From contig BCIA01000002.1 in NCBI GenBank assembly GCA_001599815.1, forward strand, positions 3,507,626-3,571,625: a DNA stretch of 64,000 nt. Direction: 5' to 3'. Positions 21,351 through 33,452 of the stretch are shown here, piece after piece. The stretch is from Furcasterigmium furcatum. Lineage: Eukaryota; Ascomycota; Sordariomycetes; Glomerellales; Plectosphaerellaceae. Position 1 is the stretch's first letter, and each line of letters opens with the position of its first letter. The translations under genes were made by a program, and so were the position numbers. Below the pieces are notes generated by a model. It searched no databases. It saw only the letters and a list, made by a program, of their open reading frames with translations, and was not told where the DNA came from.

Positions 21351-22941
21351 CTACAGCTCGTCAAAAGTAATATCCGATTCTTCCCTGGCCCTCTCAGTGT
21401 ATGCTCGCCACTCCTTCACAAGCCTCAAGGCCACAGATGGTTGGTCAAACGGGACCTGACAGAGTGTTAGCAGAATGTTAAGGAGATAGAAGTGAGCAGA
21501 ACGTACGTAATGGCCTGCGTCGTACACGTCCACCATCCAGAGTCCGTCCACCCGTTTGGCGCGGCCAGCAGCGGTGCCATCCGTCTTCTCCCAAGGCAAA
21601 TCCTCCCACTCAGCTTGGATGAGAGAGACCTGGTTTTCCCACTGCGTAGCTTCTAGGGCTTGAAGAACGCCCCTTGGGTTGCAGGAAACGTCGGCCGCTC
21701 CGGCGTAGAAGAGCACGTCCACGCTGGGCGTGGACAGTACTCGCTCGAGCTGGGGGGTGACGGACGAGAAGAAGTCGCCAGTAGCAATGAAACGAGGCGA
21801 GGCGCTCATATCCTCAGGAGCCCATTCCTTCTTGTACCCACCGCTGGCATTGAAGAGTTCCAGGTACTCAACCAGGAAGCCCGGCCGTCCCAGGTAGCCG
21901 TGGAGCTTGTCATACTTAGGCTGGTAGCAGTCGCCAACGCAATTGTGAATTCTCCGGTCGTAGGGGGTACCACCATTTTCGCCGAGGATCACGTCGGTGA
22001 TGTGTTTCTGGCAAGATGGGACGGTGGCCGAACAGCCTTTGGCGTCTCGGGAGGCGGCACACTCTCCCAGGGCTGCTTGGCACGGCTCGAGATGAGGAAG
22101 CATCTTTCCGCATGCCTCGGGGCCCAAGTAAGGTTCGTAGCCATGGTACTGATGGCAAGCAACGTCAAATAGCGAAGATGTCTGCACGACGGGGTCCACC
22201 CATCCGTTGCCGGCCATGATGGACTTGAGAGGGAGTGATTGGCGTTTCTTGGATACCAGCTCTTCGTTGCGGCCGACGATGGCAGCGCCGACCCCCGGTA
22301 CCCAATGGCCGCCGTAGCTCTCGCCAGCAATGTGAAGAGGGACATGTGAGAGATAAGGAAAGGCTTCGTAAAGGAGCTCGATTGTGGCTACAATCTCCCT
22401 AGCTGTATCGTCGGTGGTATTGGGCGGAGGTGACGAAGGGTCATCGCGATATGAGAAGCCTGCTCCCGCGGGAGAGTCGATGTAGACAATATTGAAGACC
22501 TCGGTCCAAGACGTAGGATTGTACTCTGTCTCATCGGCGCTTTTGACAAGGCAAGGCCCATGCTCGAAGAGGGCACCGAACATGGACGAGGCGCCTGGCC
22601 CGCCCTGCATCCAGACAAGCAGAGGTGCTGTCTCTGGATCATGACGAGCTTCATGTAGCCCTGAGTATAGTGTCAGCAGGTTTCCGGAAAGACCAGACGA
22701 TGATGTTGCGATACCTCCCATGCTCGCTCCCGGACTTACAGTAAAAAAGATGATGATGGCTCTCAAGATCCGCCCAGCCGAAGTGGTGGGGATGTCCCGA
22801 GTTGCAGAGCTTGGCCTCGCTACCATCGAAGCTTTTGACTCTAATAGATCCCTCGATGTGACTCGGGTCGATCTTCTCGTAGGCCGCATGGACGCCCGAT
22901 GCACCTGCAAGCAGCAGACCCGTGAAGAACCGTCCTCTCAT
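21351..22941 (-). CDS. Secreted S10 serine carboxypeptidase B
   Basis: Removes C-terminal residues from peptides in the extracellular or vacuolar acid compartment. Exons are 22941-22740, 22660-21507 and 21455-21351, giving 486 residues. The signal peptide is about 1-19 (MRGRFFTGLLLAGASGVHA). The splices give LFYWLHEARHDPETAP and DAGHYVPFDQP. All catalytic elements are present: WMQGGPGASS, GESYGGHW (Ser nucleophile), YAGAADVSCNP (Asp) and AGHY (His). The second intron (51 nt) is stop-free and a multiple of three. The short end-to-end gap of 144 bp and opposite orientation to gene A suggest an inverted duplication, followed by loss of activity in A. It shares a promoter with the hydroxyproline dehydratase gene. 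Confidence 0.9.
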
Positions 22942-23303
22942 CTTGATGAGCCTGGTTCAAGTGTGAGAGTTCGAGCAGTCCTGTATTCAGCCAGACAAAG
23001 TAGTATTCCACTTTGTGAAAATGATGGTGCAGGACCAACAAATATGTCTCGCGTGAAGACATACTGTCATGAAGCGATTCCATCTGGAGGCTGGAGGCAC
23101 CCTCGGTGGACATGCACCGTTCCCGATTACCGAATTAGGAAATCCTGTGGTATCATTCAGGGGCTTGACTCGCCAGTCGGGGCTCACACTACCATGACCC
23201 TTGCCACGCTCCCCTAGATTGACATGGAATCAAGTGAATGTCATCTGAGGCATTGTTTTCAAATACACAGTTCGAGTGCTAGAAAGTTGGCTTCACTTAC
23301 CAG
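22942..23303. promoter_or_regulatory. Divergent promoter, carboxypeptidase B / hydroxyproline dehydratase
   Basis: A 362-bp shared promoter with one inverted-repeat copy near its middle (23127-23142), 185 bp from the carboxypeptidase start and 161 bp from the dehydratase start. Confidence 0.55.
23127..23142. promoter_or_regulatory. Inverted repeat site 2 (putative operator)
   Basis: TTACCGAATTAGGAAA, matching TTNCC-N6-GGNAA. It is preceded by CGTTCCCGA, as at site 4 (34025). It is centrally placed between two divergent cluster genes. Confidence 0.65.
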
Positions 23304-24565
23304 ATGGCGACTCTCACGACGCCCTCGGGGCCCGCGGGACCTGAGGTCACGACGATGGCCGCTATCCAATGCGTTGACATGCACACCACCGGAGAACCCA
23401 CGCGCATCGTTGTCTCGGGGTACCCATCACTCCAAGGCACATTGGTTGAGCAACGAGTGATGGCTATGAGTGAGCATGACCATCTCCGCCGCAGACTCAT
23501 CCTGGAACCCCGCGGTCACCACGACATGTACGGAGCTGTCCTCCGTCCAGACACGGAGCTTGTCGAAGCGGGCGAGGCCGACATGGGTGTCCTTTTCATG
23601 ACCAACGACGGATACTCGAACATGTGCGGCCATGCGACGATTGCGCTGGGCAGGTTTCTCGTTGACACCCACGACCCGCAGACCTTCCCCAACCGGCATG
23701 CGCTGGTGGCCGATGACGAGGGGACGCATTTGCGGCTACATGTTCCTTGCGGTGTCGTGGTTGTCACGGTGCAGACCTTGCCTGACGGCCGATCAGACCC
23801 GACCAAGCCTGTGGCCTTCACGTCTGTGCCGTCCTTCGCAACCGGCATTGGCGTGTCCATCACCGTACCTCCAGAGAGGAGGTGGAGCGTCGGAAAGGGC
23901 GTGAATGAGGTCACAGTCGACTTCACATTTGCTGGCGCCTTCTTCTTAGTCGTACGGGCGTCTGGCCTGTACGATGAGGGAGTCAAGCAGAGCCTGACCG
24001 GGAGCGATCTCAAGGACCTAGACGAAGCTGCCTTTTCCCTCATTGATTTGGTCAACGAGGATCCTCAGTTGTGCCAATATGTCACACCGGAGAGCAATGC
24101 GAACGGGGACCTGGGAAAGCTCTACGCTGTCGTGGTCGTTTTCCAGGGGCTGGGCCAAGCGGCGTGTGGCACCAAGGGCGTCGAGACCGGCGTGTGTTTC
24201 TTCGACAATCACCAGATTGACCGATCACCGACCGGAAGTACGTATTTGACCCAGCATATTACTGACTGCTCGTTCTGTTTGTCAATGACTGATCACTGAT
24301 CATAGGTGCCGCTACTGCTCGTGCAGCACTGGCGTATGCCAAAGGGGAGGTTGCGTTGGGGGAAAGGTGGACGTACCAGTCATTACTCTCGAATAGCACC
24401 GGAGGAAGAGGAAGCTTTGTTACTAGGGTTATAGAAGAGGTCGATAAGCGAGTAAGGGTGCAGTTGGAGGGCCGGACATACTACACGGGAACCCATACGT
24501 CGTTCGTGGAGTCCGACGATGTGTTGGGAGACGATGGATTTATCCTCGAGTCACTCTGTGGTTAA
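23304..24565 (+). CDS. Proline racemase-family trans-3-hydroxy-L-proline dehydratase
   Basis: Expected to dehydrate trans-3-hydroxy-L-proline to pyrroline-2-carboxylate, a step in using collagen-like or non-ribosomal peptide imino acids. Exons are 23304-24237 and 24306-24565, giving 397 residues. The substrate-binding start MHTTGEPTR is at about 26-34. The first catalytic residue is Cys108 in NMCGHATIALG. The second site reads DRSPTGSATAA, with Thr310 where true racemases and 4-hydroxyproline epimerases have Cys; Thr at this place marks the dehydratase subgroup (human L3HYPDH). A second in-frame ATG (23355) gives the length seen in most relatives. No transmembrane or signal segment is seen, so it is cytosolic. 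The substrate is inferred from that one residue, so it needs enzymology. Confidence 0.85.
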
Positions 24566-24690
24566 CGCGTAATTTCCAAGAGAAAAAGAAGCACGAGAAG
24601 GATGATGCACAATAGAATAATGTGAAATTTATTTCTAGATGTTGTAGATCGATGGCTTTCTCGGAGATGGCAAAGAGGAAAGTCGAAGAA

Positions 24691-26487
24691 TCATAACACG
24701 ATGTTCTGCCGCCTGAGCGTCCACCAAGCCAGCAGGACGAACACAAGGGAGACTGTCACCGCAACAGCACCACATTCTGCCCAAAGCCCGTAGCACCTCC
24801 AGCCAAAACAAGTGCCAGCATCTGTCGAAGGGGTACCCTGCTCGTAAAAATGGGAATACAGCAGATTGCAGAGACCGATGCCTGCAGCCGGGGTCATATT
24901 GATGATTCCGTAGGCGACTGGAAACTGTTGCTGCGTCCAGATCAGAGTAGCCAAAGGCGCAAGTGATGAACTGGCCCCATAGGCGAGTCCGATAAGAGTG
25001 GTGACCAGCAGCAATGCTGCATGGGCGCCGGCAGATACAGCGGCCAACAGACACAAGCCAAAACTTCCAATGGCGCCCATGACCAGGAATATCATCACTG
25101 GTGAGTGAAGAAGCCCGAGGGGAGCGTCCACGAAAGCCGAGACGGACCTGTAAGATTTGACGGCAGGGAAGCGGTCGAACAAGAACCCTCCGGCGAGGCG
25201 GGCGAATGTCGACGACATAGCGAGGCCCGTGATGTGCTGGGCGACGACCCCCTCCACTGACCGTGTGAGATCGGCGCCTCCCAGATTTGACTGAATGATT
25301 GAACCCATCTAGAGTAGGCCCGATGTCAGTGGACAGGTTGATGGCGCAACTTTGAGATATTGTTTGACTAAAAGGAAACTTACGTTCATGTTGTAGACCT
25401 CACACGCCCCCTGAATGAGAAGATTCGCCATAGCGAGGTACCATAAGACGGGGTCACAGAGCAGACCAGAGACAGACTTGTCTCTGTTCCTCTTTCTTTC
25501 GAAGCCAATACTCCCCGCCATGAAGTCCTCAGTTGGAGGAGCACTGTGAGTCCCATAGTCTGAATCATGTGCTGCGGGAATGCTGGCTGCGCGAGGCGAC
25601 CCGTCGACAACTTCAGCACCAGAACCAAAATCAGGGGTGTGAAGCCCCAAACTTCCAACAAGTCCTGCCGCAAAGGAGAGCACCGCGAGAAAGCGGAAGA
25701 AGCGCACGACACTCAGTTCGTGAGTCCAAGGATCGCTAACCGAGGGCCCGGAGAAGAACGTGACTGCGATGTGACCGTGCAGCATTCCGCTGACGCCGAG
25801 AGACGCGATCGGAAGACTCATGAACAAGCCTTTACGAGGGCTTCCGTCGAAGGTCCTTGCGCACGCAGTGATCGAGGCGATGATTACCGCGCTCGTTGCC
25901 GAACCGATGGCGGCAAAAGCGAGAAGAGTCATGGCGAACGGGAAGACAACGCCCGAGCGGCTCGAACCAAGCTCCTCTGACGATGCTGCGTTGAAGATTC
26001 TCTCCATGCCGAGATAGCCCCCGCCAAACAAAATGGCGGACAGGAGGGAGAGAAATCTCGGTGATGTGAGCTGGCAGATGCGGCCGAGGATTGGAATCAT
26101 CGAGTAGATAGAAGCCATCATGACCGTTGATATGGCGCCGACATGATACTGGCTGAAATGGAGATCGCGGATCAGTCTGGGTCCATAGAGACCGAAGGTA
26201 TTTGAGCTTCCTCCAGTCAATCTAATAAAGCGAAGCTCATGTTAGTTGGAATTGGTAAACTTTTAATTGTAAGTCGGCTTGGATTTGAAAACATACGTGA
26301 TGACCAGCACACTGGCAAGGCAGACGGCGGCCCGTTTTGCCGACGGCCTGCCCTGCAGAGACGATGGGTGAAGCACATTCTCAGTGCCCTGTGCCCCCAG
26401 TAACGGATCTCTTGACCCATCTCGAGAGATCTCAAGTGATGTCCCAGGCGAGGTCTGAAAGCCCTGCTGGTTGGTTCGTGTGACCAT
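24691..26487 (-). CDS. MFS transporter, MCH1/nodulin-like family
   Basis: Polytopic carrier of the major facilitator superfamily, related to the yeast MCH1 group of monocarboxylate-porter-like proteins; the substrate is unknown. Exons are 26487-26297, 26221-25384 and 25308-24691, giving 548 residues with about twelve hydrophobic segments. The N-terminal half starts TLTGGSSNTFGLYGPRL, characteristic of MCH1-like proteins, and the C-terminal half has ITGLAMSSTFARLAGGFLFD. A hydrophilic loop (about 250-300) divides the halves. The last exon begins with an ATG that could be mistaken for a separate gene, but splice sites and phase join it. It ends near the dehydratase (125 bp, convergent) and shares a promoter with carboxypeptidase C. 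An exporter or importer of amino-acid-derived acids is possible, but that is inference. Confidence 0.82.
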
Positions 26488-27112
26488 TGCAACTTCAATC
26501 TGGCTTTGGTCGGAGGTTTGACGGGCTCGTACGTGGAAGTGTTGACACTCTAGGAGCTATGCAGTCTTTCACAGATACCAGGGAGCACCTCAGTAATCAC
26601 CACTACTTACTACGATCACTAGAATACAGCGGACAATATTCAAATAAAAGCGGTTGCCGATGGTCCTTCGTCGGCTTACTGACCTAGGCGACACTCGTCT
26701 TCCGCTGTGTTGAGCCGTCGACTAGGACCTCCCTGTAATCGCTTATCTTCCAGGGGTAATAGCGCGAGATTAGTGGCGCGGGTGGTGGATATCTTCACAA
26801 AAATTGCCTCATTAGGCAATGAAGACCGCTGAGACAGAAGCCGTCTGGTGCCGACGACAGCCGGACGCAGCTGACGGCGGGAGTCCTCCTGGAGGGTGCA
26901 GGGAGATGGACCACGCCGTATTCTACTCGTACGACTTAACCAATAGTAGTACTGATTAACGGTGTGGCTCAAAATCGACGGTGAGTGACAATGATAGTAG
27001 AAGACGAGTCTCAGTCGAACTTCGCCCCAAAATCCATGCCGCTGTTGTATTCCGACGTTGCCCCCTTACACTTTCATATCCTCGACAGGTTTTGCCCACG
27101 GTTTCTGAGACA
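26488..27112. promoter_or_regulatory. Divergent promoter, MFS carrier / carboxypeptidase C
   Basis: A 625-bp region with an inverted-repeat copy (26804-26819) almost exactly in the middle. No other gene is recognised. Confidence 0.5.
26804..26819. promoter_or_regulatory. Inverted repeat site 3 (putative operator)
   Basis: TTGCCTCATTAGGCAA, a perfect TTGCC-N6-GGCAA inverted repeat. It lies 316 bp from the MFS start and 293 bp from the carboxypeptidase C start. Confidence 0.6.
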
Positions 27113-28743
27113 ATGCTACCCAGCCTATTTCTGGCGACTCTGATACCGGGGAGCAGCGCTGCTTTGGCCTCACACCAGCGTCGCCCGGAACAGCACGTTG
27201 AAAGACAGGTGTACGAGGGTGATGGGTTTAGTGTTCGGACGACCAAGACCGACCCGAGAGTTTGTGACGGAGAGGAGGGCGTGAGCGGCTATGTTGACTG
27301 GGGTAAGAACTATTTGACCTTTGTGATCCTGGGCTGCTTTGCAACTTTGCCGATTCTCACGCTGACCGCGTGGTCGCTCGCTTGCAGATGACAACCACCT
27401 CTACTTTTGGGCCTTTGAGAGTCGCAATGACCCGAGCCAAGACCCCGTGATCCTTTGGCTCCAGGGGTAAGACGTCTCATTGCTCAAATTTGGATACAGA
27501 GGACATTGCTGACCAGAGATGCAGTGGACCGGGAGGTTCGAGTGTATTCGGAGGAGGTCTGATGGAGATGGGCGCGTGCCTTTTTGACCAAACGCTGCCC
27601 ATGTCGCATATCGGGACCTTCAACTCGACCAAGAGCAATCCTCATGCATGGAATTCCAACGCAACCGTCATCTTCGTCGACCAGCCGCTTGGCGTCGGCT
27701 ACTCGTACGGCCAGCGCAAGGTCTCCCACCTCGATGATGCCATGAACGACCTGTACGCGTTCTTGGTGCGCCTCTTCGCTGCCCGCCCTGACTGGGGTTC
27801 TCAGGACTTTTACATCGCCGGCGAGAGCTACGCCGGGAGCTGGGTTCCCGCGTTGGGGGCCACGATCCAACGGATGCAGACCTCCCGGGTCGCGAAGCTG
27901 TCTGCCGCCACCTCCAGCCGCGCCCTGAGCACGATAAACCTCAAGGGGATCATGGTAGGCAACGGGCTCATGGATCAGAGGACCCAGAGACGAGGAAACT
28001 GGGAGACGGCTTGCACCAGCAGCGGGTCAGGCCGACCGGAGCCCATCTTCAATGCCTTCCAGTGTGCACGTGTTGCAGAGACCGCGCCTCGCTGCGAGGC
28101 TCTCATGCAAGCCTGCGAAGACAGCGGCCACGCCGTCGATATTTGCAACCTCTCGGAGAAGTATTGCATGGACAACAGTTTTGCCCTCCTGGACGACACG
28201 CCGTGGAACGGCTACGACCTGAGGATCAACTGCACAGCGACACCCAAACTCTGTGAGCTGCCAAACCCAGCAATGATGGCCTGGCTCAACTCGACTGAAG
28301 TCCGGGAACGTCTCGGCGTGAGCCCGGATAAGGGTACACCGCTGATGGTCAACCCCCAGGTTGCTGGGGACTTTTACGGCAATGCGGAAGTCGGTTATCC
28401 ATCCCATCAGTGGGTGACGGAGTTGTTGGGCGGCGGTGTTCGCGTTTTGATCTACGCCGGAAACCGAGACTGGATGTGCACTGCGCCTGGCATGAAGCTG
28501 TTTGTCGACAATCTGATCTGGGCTGACAACGGACCGTTCCGGTCGCAGCCCTATCGACCATTGACACGCCAGATACTGGGCATTTCGCAGAGTGGCAGCG
28601 AGGGCGACACTCTATTGGGGAGCCATAAGGGCCATTCGCTGCTGTCCTTTGTGGAGATTGAGGGCGCAGGGCACATGACACCGATGGCCAAGCCAGAGGT
28701 TTCTCATGCGATGCTCAGGAGATGGCTTGAGGGTGCACTGTAA
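27113..28743 (+). CDS. Secreted S10 serine carboxypeptidase C
   Basis: Carboxypeptidase of the CPY type. Exons are 27113-27302, 27388-27466 and 27525-28743, giving 495 residues. The signal peptide is about 1-17 (MLPSLFLATLIPGSSAA), followed by a propeptide-like stretch. Splicing restores HLYFWAFESRNDPSQDP and WLQGGPGGSSVFGG. The catalytic set is complete: GESYAGSW (27820-27843), YAGNRDWMCTAPG and EGAGHMTPM. Several N-x-S/T sequons fit secretion. It is diverged from A and B, with more CPY-like flanks (DQPLGVGYSYG), so it is probably an older paralogue and not a recent copy. Confidence 0.92.
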
Positions 28744-29017
28744 ACGGAGACCATAGTCTCGGAGTGTACATGTATTTCGTACTTGTTTCGTTGTAAACCT
28801 AGAAAATTGAAGAAAATATGCCTTATTTGGCTTGTTTCGAGATCTTTACTGGCAATGAACTGAGTTCGAGAGATGAGCTGGCAGCGTTGGTTGAACGCCT
28901 GTTCGCACTGACATCAACCTGAATCTCAACATCCATTAATGCACAGTACCTTCACTGCATCTAACCAGTACAGTCCAACTCCAGTGTCCGAGAAGTAGAC
29001 AGCTGTGAGACCGTTCC

Positions 29018-32000
29018 CTATGAGCAGAACTGCTTCCGTGCTTGCCTGAGAAGCTCTTCATCTTCGCTAATCATTGAGAAGTAGGGCCCTTTTGCTTGAC
29101 TCATTAATTTGGCTGGCGTGTCGAAAGCCACGACTTTTCCTTGATCCATAACCAAGATCTTGTCGTAGTATAGCTAAGAGATCCAGGTTAGAGGAGGGGC
29201 CATGAAGGGGATTATTAAGAACCCACGGTGAGGTTGAGTCTATGCATGATGGCTAGGACGGTGGTGTCCTTCAACTTGCCAAATATCATGCTGTGAATGA
29301 AAGCCTCGGTCGAGTCATCCATTCCCGATGTTGCTACCCTCTGGTTAGCTCATGCGCAGCAGGAATGTGCAACGTCAATGTTCAAACTTACCTTCGTCCA
29401 AGACGAGAATGCTCGAGTTCTGGAGCAACGCTCTGGCAAGGGATATGACCTGCATCTCTCCTTTGGAAAGAATCGATCTAGGCAAGAAAAAAAGGTCAGC
29501 CGAAGCCAAAGCAATTGTGAACCATGGGTAGCTGTCCTACCCATTCTCAATCTCAACGTCAAGCAAGGAACCCGTGTCGCGATCCACGGACTTTTCTGAG
29601 CCAACAAGCCTGCCGATGATGCCCCAAAGCCCACAGGTTTCCAGACACTCCATGATTTCCTCGTCGGCATGGAGACCTAGAGGATCGAGATTTCTGCGAA
29701 CTGAGCTCGACAAAACAACCTGACCCTGCGGCATCAGCGCGATACTCCGCCGGAGGCGCACCGGGGAAACATTGGCGATGTTGACACCGTCAATATGGAT
29801 TTCCCCTGCAGTCATATCCATCATCCGCAGAAGGGAGAGAACCATAGATGACTTTCCTGCGCCCGTGCGGCCCACGACAGCTATCTTTTCGCCAGGTTGG
29901 ATGTCCAGGCTGACGGAGTTGAGGCAGACAGGCAGTCCTGGCCGATGGCGAGCGCTGACTGACTTGAATTCCACCCTGCCAGACTGCGGCCAGGCGTTAT
30001 CCGGGTCTGCATCAGTGTAGGGGATCAGCCCAGTGTCCCTGTCGAGCTGGATTTCGCCCTTCTCGGCCAGCTTGGAATATTCATCGACTCGAGCCACCGA
30101 AACAGCATCCGCCTCACATTGAGCGCTGATTTTCGCAATGTTGCTCAGCGTGGCTGTGACGGTGAAGAGGTAGCTCATGACGAAACCCAAGGTGCCCGGG
30201 TCAGCGCTGCTGCTGAGAAGGAAACCCACTGCCACAACCTGGAGGATGACGGAGATGACTTCAAGCCTCACTCCCAGCCACAAGTCGAGGCAAGAGAGCG
30301 GGAACATGGCCTGGAGGTTGCGTGCCAAGTACTCGTTGAACTGCACTAGGCGGGAGCTCGTGGTTTTGTAAGTCGTGAAAATGATCCGGCCCTTCTCGGC
30401 TTCCTGGAGGTATTCGAGAAGGGGAGCCCTGGAAGAGACATCGAGACGGCGAAGGTCCCGCAGCTTGTCGAGATAGATCAGCTGAAGCTTGTACCCGACT
30501 GCCATTACAGGAACAACAAAAATGGTGCTGAGGGGAGAGGAGACGACAAGGACGCCGCAGGCGAGAACCAAGTTCGTGTACTGGCCCATGAGCGACGCGA
30601 TTGAGACGTTGAGGGTCCCGTCGATCCGTGACATGTCGTTGGTGAAGAGGTTGATGATCTCTGCGGTCTGGGTTGTTTGGAAGAAGGCCATGCCCTGGGA
30701 GAAGATGGCCGCTGCCAGGGCTTTGTGAAGCTTGGAGGAGGCCGGAACAATGCACAGCTTGTACAACAGGTACACGAATAGGAAAAACAAGGATATCTGG
30801 CTGACAGCAGACAGCCCGTAGAGACCGAGGTCCCAGACCAGGAGATTCCTGTTGCTTTCGGTTGCCATCACCTTCAGCACATAAGTCCCGATGACCGAAG
30901 AGCTTCGAGCGAGAAAGAGAACGCTGACGGCTTGCAGCCACGAAGAACGCTTTGCAGCGAGAAGGTACGTAAGAATCGGGCTTCTGCCCGGTCCAATGTC
31001 GTGAGTGTCAGAGATTTCGTCTTGAACTGAGGAGTCTGCAGGCAACCTTGGGGCCTCGACTTCGGCTACTGAAGTAACGGGAGCCTATCCATTTGAAGTT
31101 AGAAGAGCTGCAGACTGGACAGGAATTTCTGCGAGCATCACAACATACCTTCTTAGAGGGTGGATCGTCCTGCTCGTTTGGACCCATCTCCGTGATCAGG
31201 TCTGGTATCAGTGCTTGGCCTTGTTGAAAGCTGATAGAGCCACTGGTTATTTTGTGTACCGAATCAGCATGGCGGAGGATGGCCGTGTCCGTGGTGCAGA
31301 TGATGCGAGTTGACTGTCCAAGCAAGCCATCCGGGCCGAGCAGGCGCTTGAGGATAAGGGATGAGACCTTGACATCAATTGCAGCAATGGGGTCGTCGAG
31401 AAGGTAAACGTTCGCCGCCGAATACACGGCTCTTGCCAGGGCGATGCGTGCACTCTGGCCTCCAGAGAGGCTGGAAGAGCCGATGATCATGGTAACATCC
31501 CCGTGCTGCAGACGCTCGAAGTCAAGGTCCAAACAGCAGGCGTGAACAACCCGGGCGTACCGATTAGCGTCGTAAGACTTCCCGAACAGAATGTTCTCGC
31601 GTATCGTTCCGTGTATCAGTAGGGGCTTCTGCGGAACATAGCCGAACCGGAACGGACCGTTGTCTGGGTAGATTTGCTCGAGACGTCGGAGAATCGCAAG
31701 AAGAATAGTTGACTTGCCAGACCCCATTCCACCCGTGATAGCGGTGAGAACACCTGGGTTGATGCAGAAAGCCCCGGATTCAACGAGAGAGGCACCTCCT
31801 GGCCAGCCCAGTTTCGCGCACTCCAGCCGCATGGGTACGCGGTGGTCCAGCTCCTGTGACGAGAATCCTGTCAATTTGGCTTCCGAGAGATTCAAATAAG
31901 ACTGGATCCTTGTTGATGAGGTGGCGATAGCTTGAATTGTCGAAACAAGACCAGAGATTTGGATGAGGGAGCCGTTGAGCATCGTGAAGAGCATGAGACT

Positions 32001-33452
32001 TGCGAAGACGAGCCCAGAGTTCAAGTCTTGATTCATGAAAACCACGACGCCGAAGGCAGCCAAAACCAGAACTGAAGGGAGGCCCTGCATGCAGGATACG
32101 AGACTAGCAGACGAGAGTGCCATTCTTTGGACTGTTTTCAGCTCACTGGCTCGGCGTTCGGCTATCAGGTCGATGAAGGTTGACTCCCATGCATGCATCT
32201 TGATTGATTGCATTACCTCGAGAGCTTCAATAATCAGCTTTGCCCGGTGATCTTTCGCGGACATGTTGCGGGACACCCAGAATGCGATCGACTTGACACA
32301 CATTCCGGTTACGGGCAAGGCAATTCCCTAGAGGGCGATATTAGTATAAGACCCAAATTTGTGCCGAAACCAGTGTTACGCTTCTCCAATACGTACGATA
32401 ATGATGATAACGGCTGCGAGTGCTTGGCAAGGCAGCAGGTATGCAAGCCCTGCGAGACAGGCAACGGACTGTAGTGGCAGCGTCCATATGTCTGGGAATA
32501 CTTGAGCACCACGGTAGAGCACTTGAGTATCAACTTCTCCCAAAGTCGAGAGATCAGCCACCGGTGTCGTAGCCCGCGCGTCGCCTAGCCGGAGGGTCTT
32601 CGCGTGGAGTGCCGCGGAGAGGGCGGCCTTGTACTGTGCCGATAGCTCCCGGAGATAGAGACCGCTGAAGTTGCCGCAGAAGCCGCCGATGATGCGAGAG
32701 AAAAACATGACCGAAACGTTCCATGGCGTTGGCCGGGCGATGAGGCTTTGAAGGAGCCAAGGGAGCGCAACTTTTGTTATCTCGTCGATAATCCGAAGGA
32801 GCCCGGATTTCGCGAGTTGCCAGAAATGTTCGCGAATAATGAAACTCCAATAGAGGTTGGATAGTCCAGAGCATGGCTGAGTGCTAGCGAAATAAAGTCT
32901 GGCTTGATACTCATCGAAATCTTCCACGAGGCCGATGTCTGGCAGATTGTCGAAGTTGAGGGTCTTCGGGGCTCTGATGATGCGAGTCAACCAACTGTAG
33001 GACATGCGCTCCGATAGACTGAGGGACAATAGGCTCGGCGGAAGCGTCGAGGGCAGGGTGCAGTGGAATGTGTCGAGAAGAAAAGCTCCCGCGAGGGCCC
33101 ATGGTAGAAGCATGTCGACACGAGTACCAGAGCTCTGAGGGGCAGAATTTCGCATCGCCCAGGTGAGACTAGCCACCATGTGGTAAATCCCTCGGATCGC
33201 AGAGTTTTGTCCCAATATGAGGCCGGGAACATTGACCAATGCGGCAACCCCTGAGGATGCGTACAGAGTCGGGAGAGTCCAATCCGGTTGAGAGGCGTGC
33301 TTGGCAGATTTGAGTGAGACCAGGAATGAGAAAGCACAAAGTGCAGCAATGCCCACGTGGAGAAGCTTCAAAATCACAGTTATCAGTGAGATTTCTTCAT
33401 CTGCCAGGATAAGGGTAGTCCGACCGATTCGAAAAAGACATGAGGATAACAT
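29018..33452 (-). CDS. ABC transporter, subfamily C (MRP-like full transporter)
   Basis: ATP-driven exporter of conjugates, peptides or metabolites. Exon model: 33452-32397, 32327-31149, 31084-29541, 29477-29392, 29333-29227 and 29173-29018, giving 1375 residues from the first usable ATG. Layout: partial TMD0 helices, TMD1, NBD1 (Walker A GGMGSGKST, signature SLSGGQSARIALARAV, Walker B LLDDP with the non-catalytic Asp usual in ABCC NBD1), TMD2, NBD2 (Walker A GRTGAGKSS, signature LSKGEMQ in place of LSGGQ, Walker B LDEATSGMDD with catalytic Glu, His in IMHRLN). The N-terminus is roughly 90 residues shorter than the family. Pieces resembling the missing start lie in shifted frames up to 33825, so the real start or gene integrity is uncertain. 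It could export products of the cluster. Confidence 0.8.

Noticed and set aside
24691..25308. A separate 205-residue gene starting with its own ATG
   Set aside because: Donor, acceptor and phase join it to the upstream exons, and together they form one twelve-helix MFS protein.
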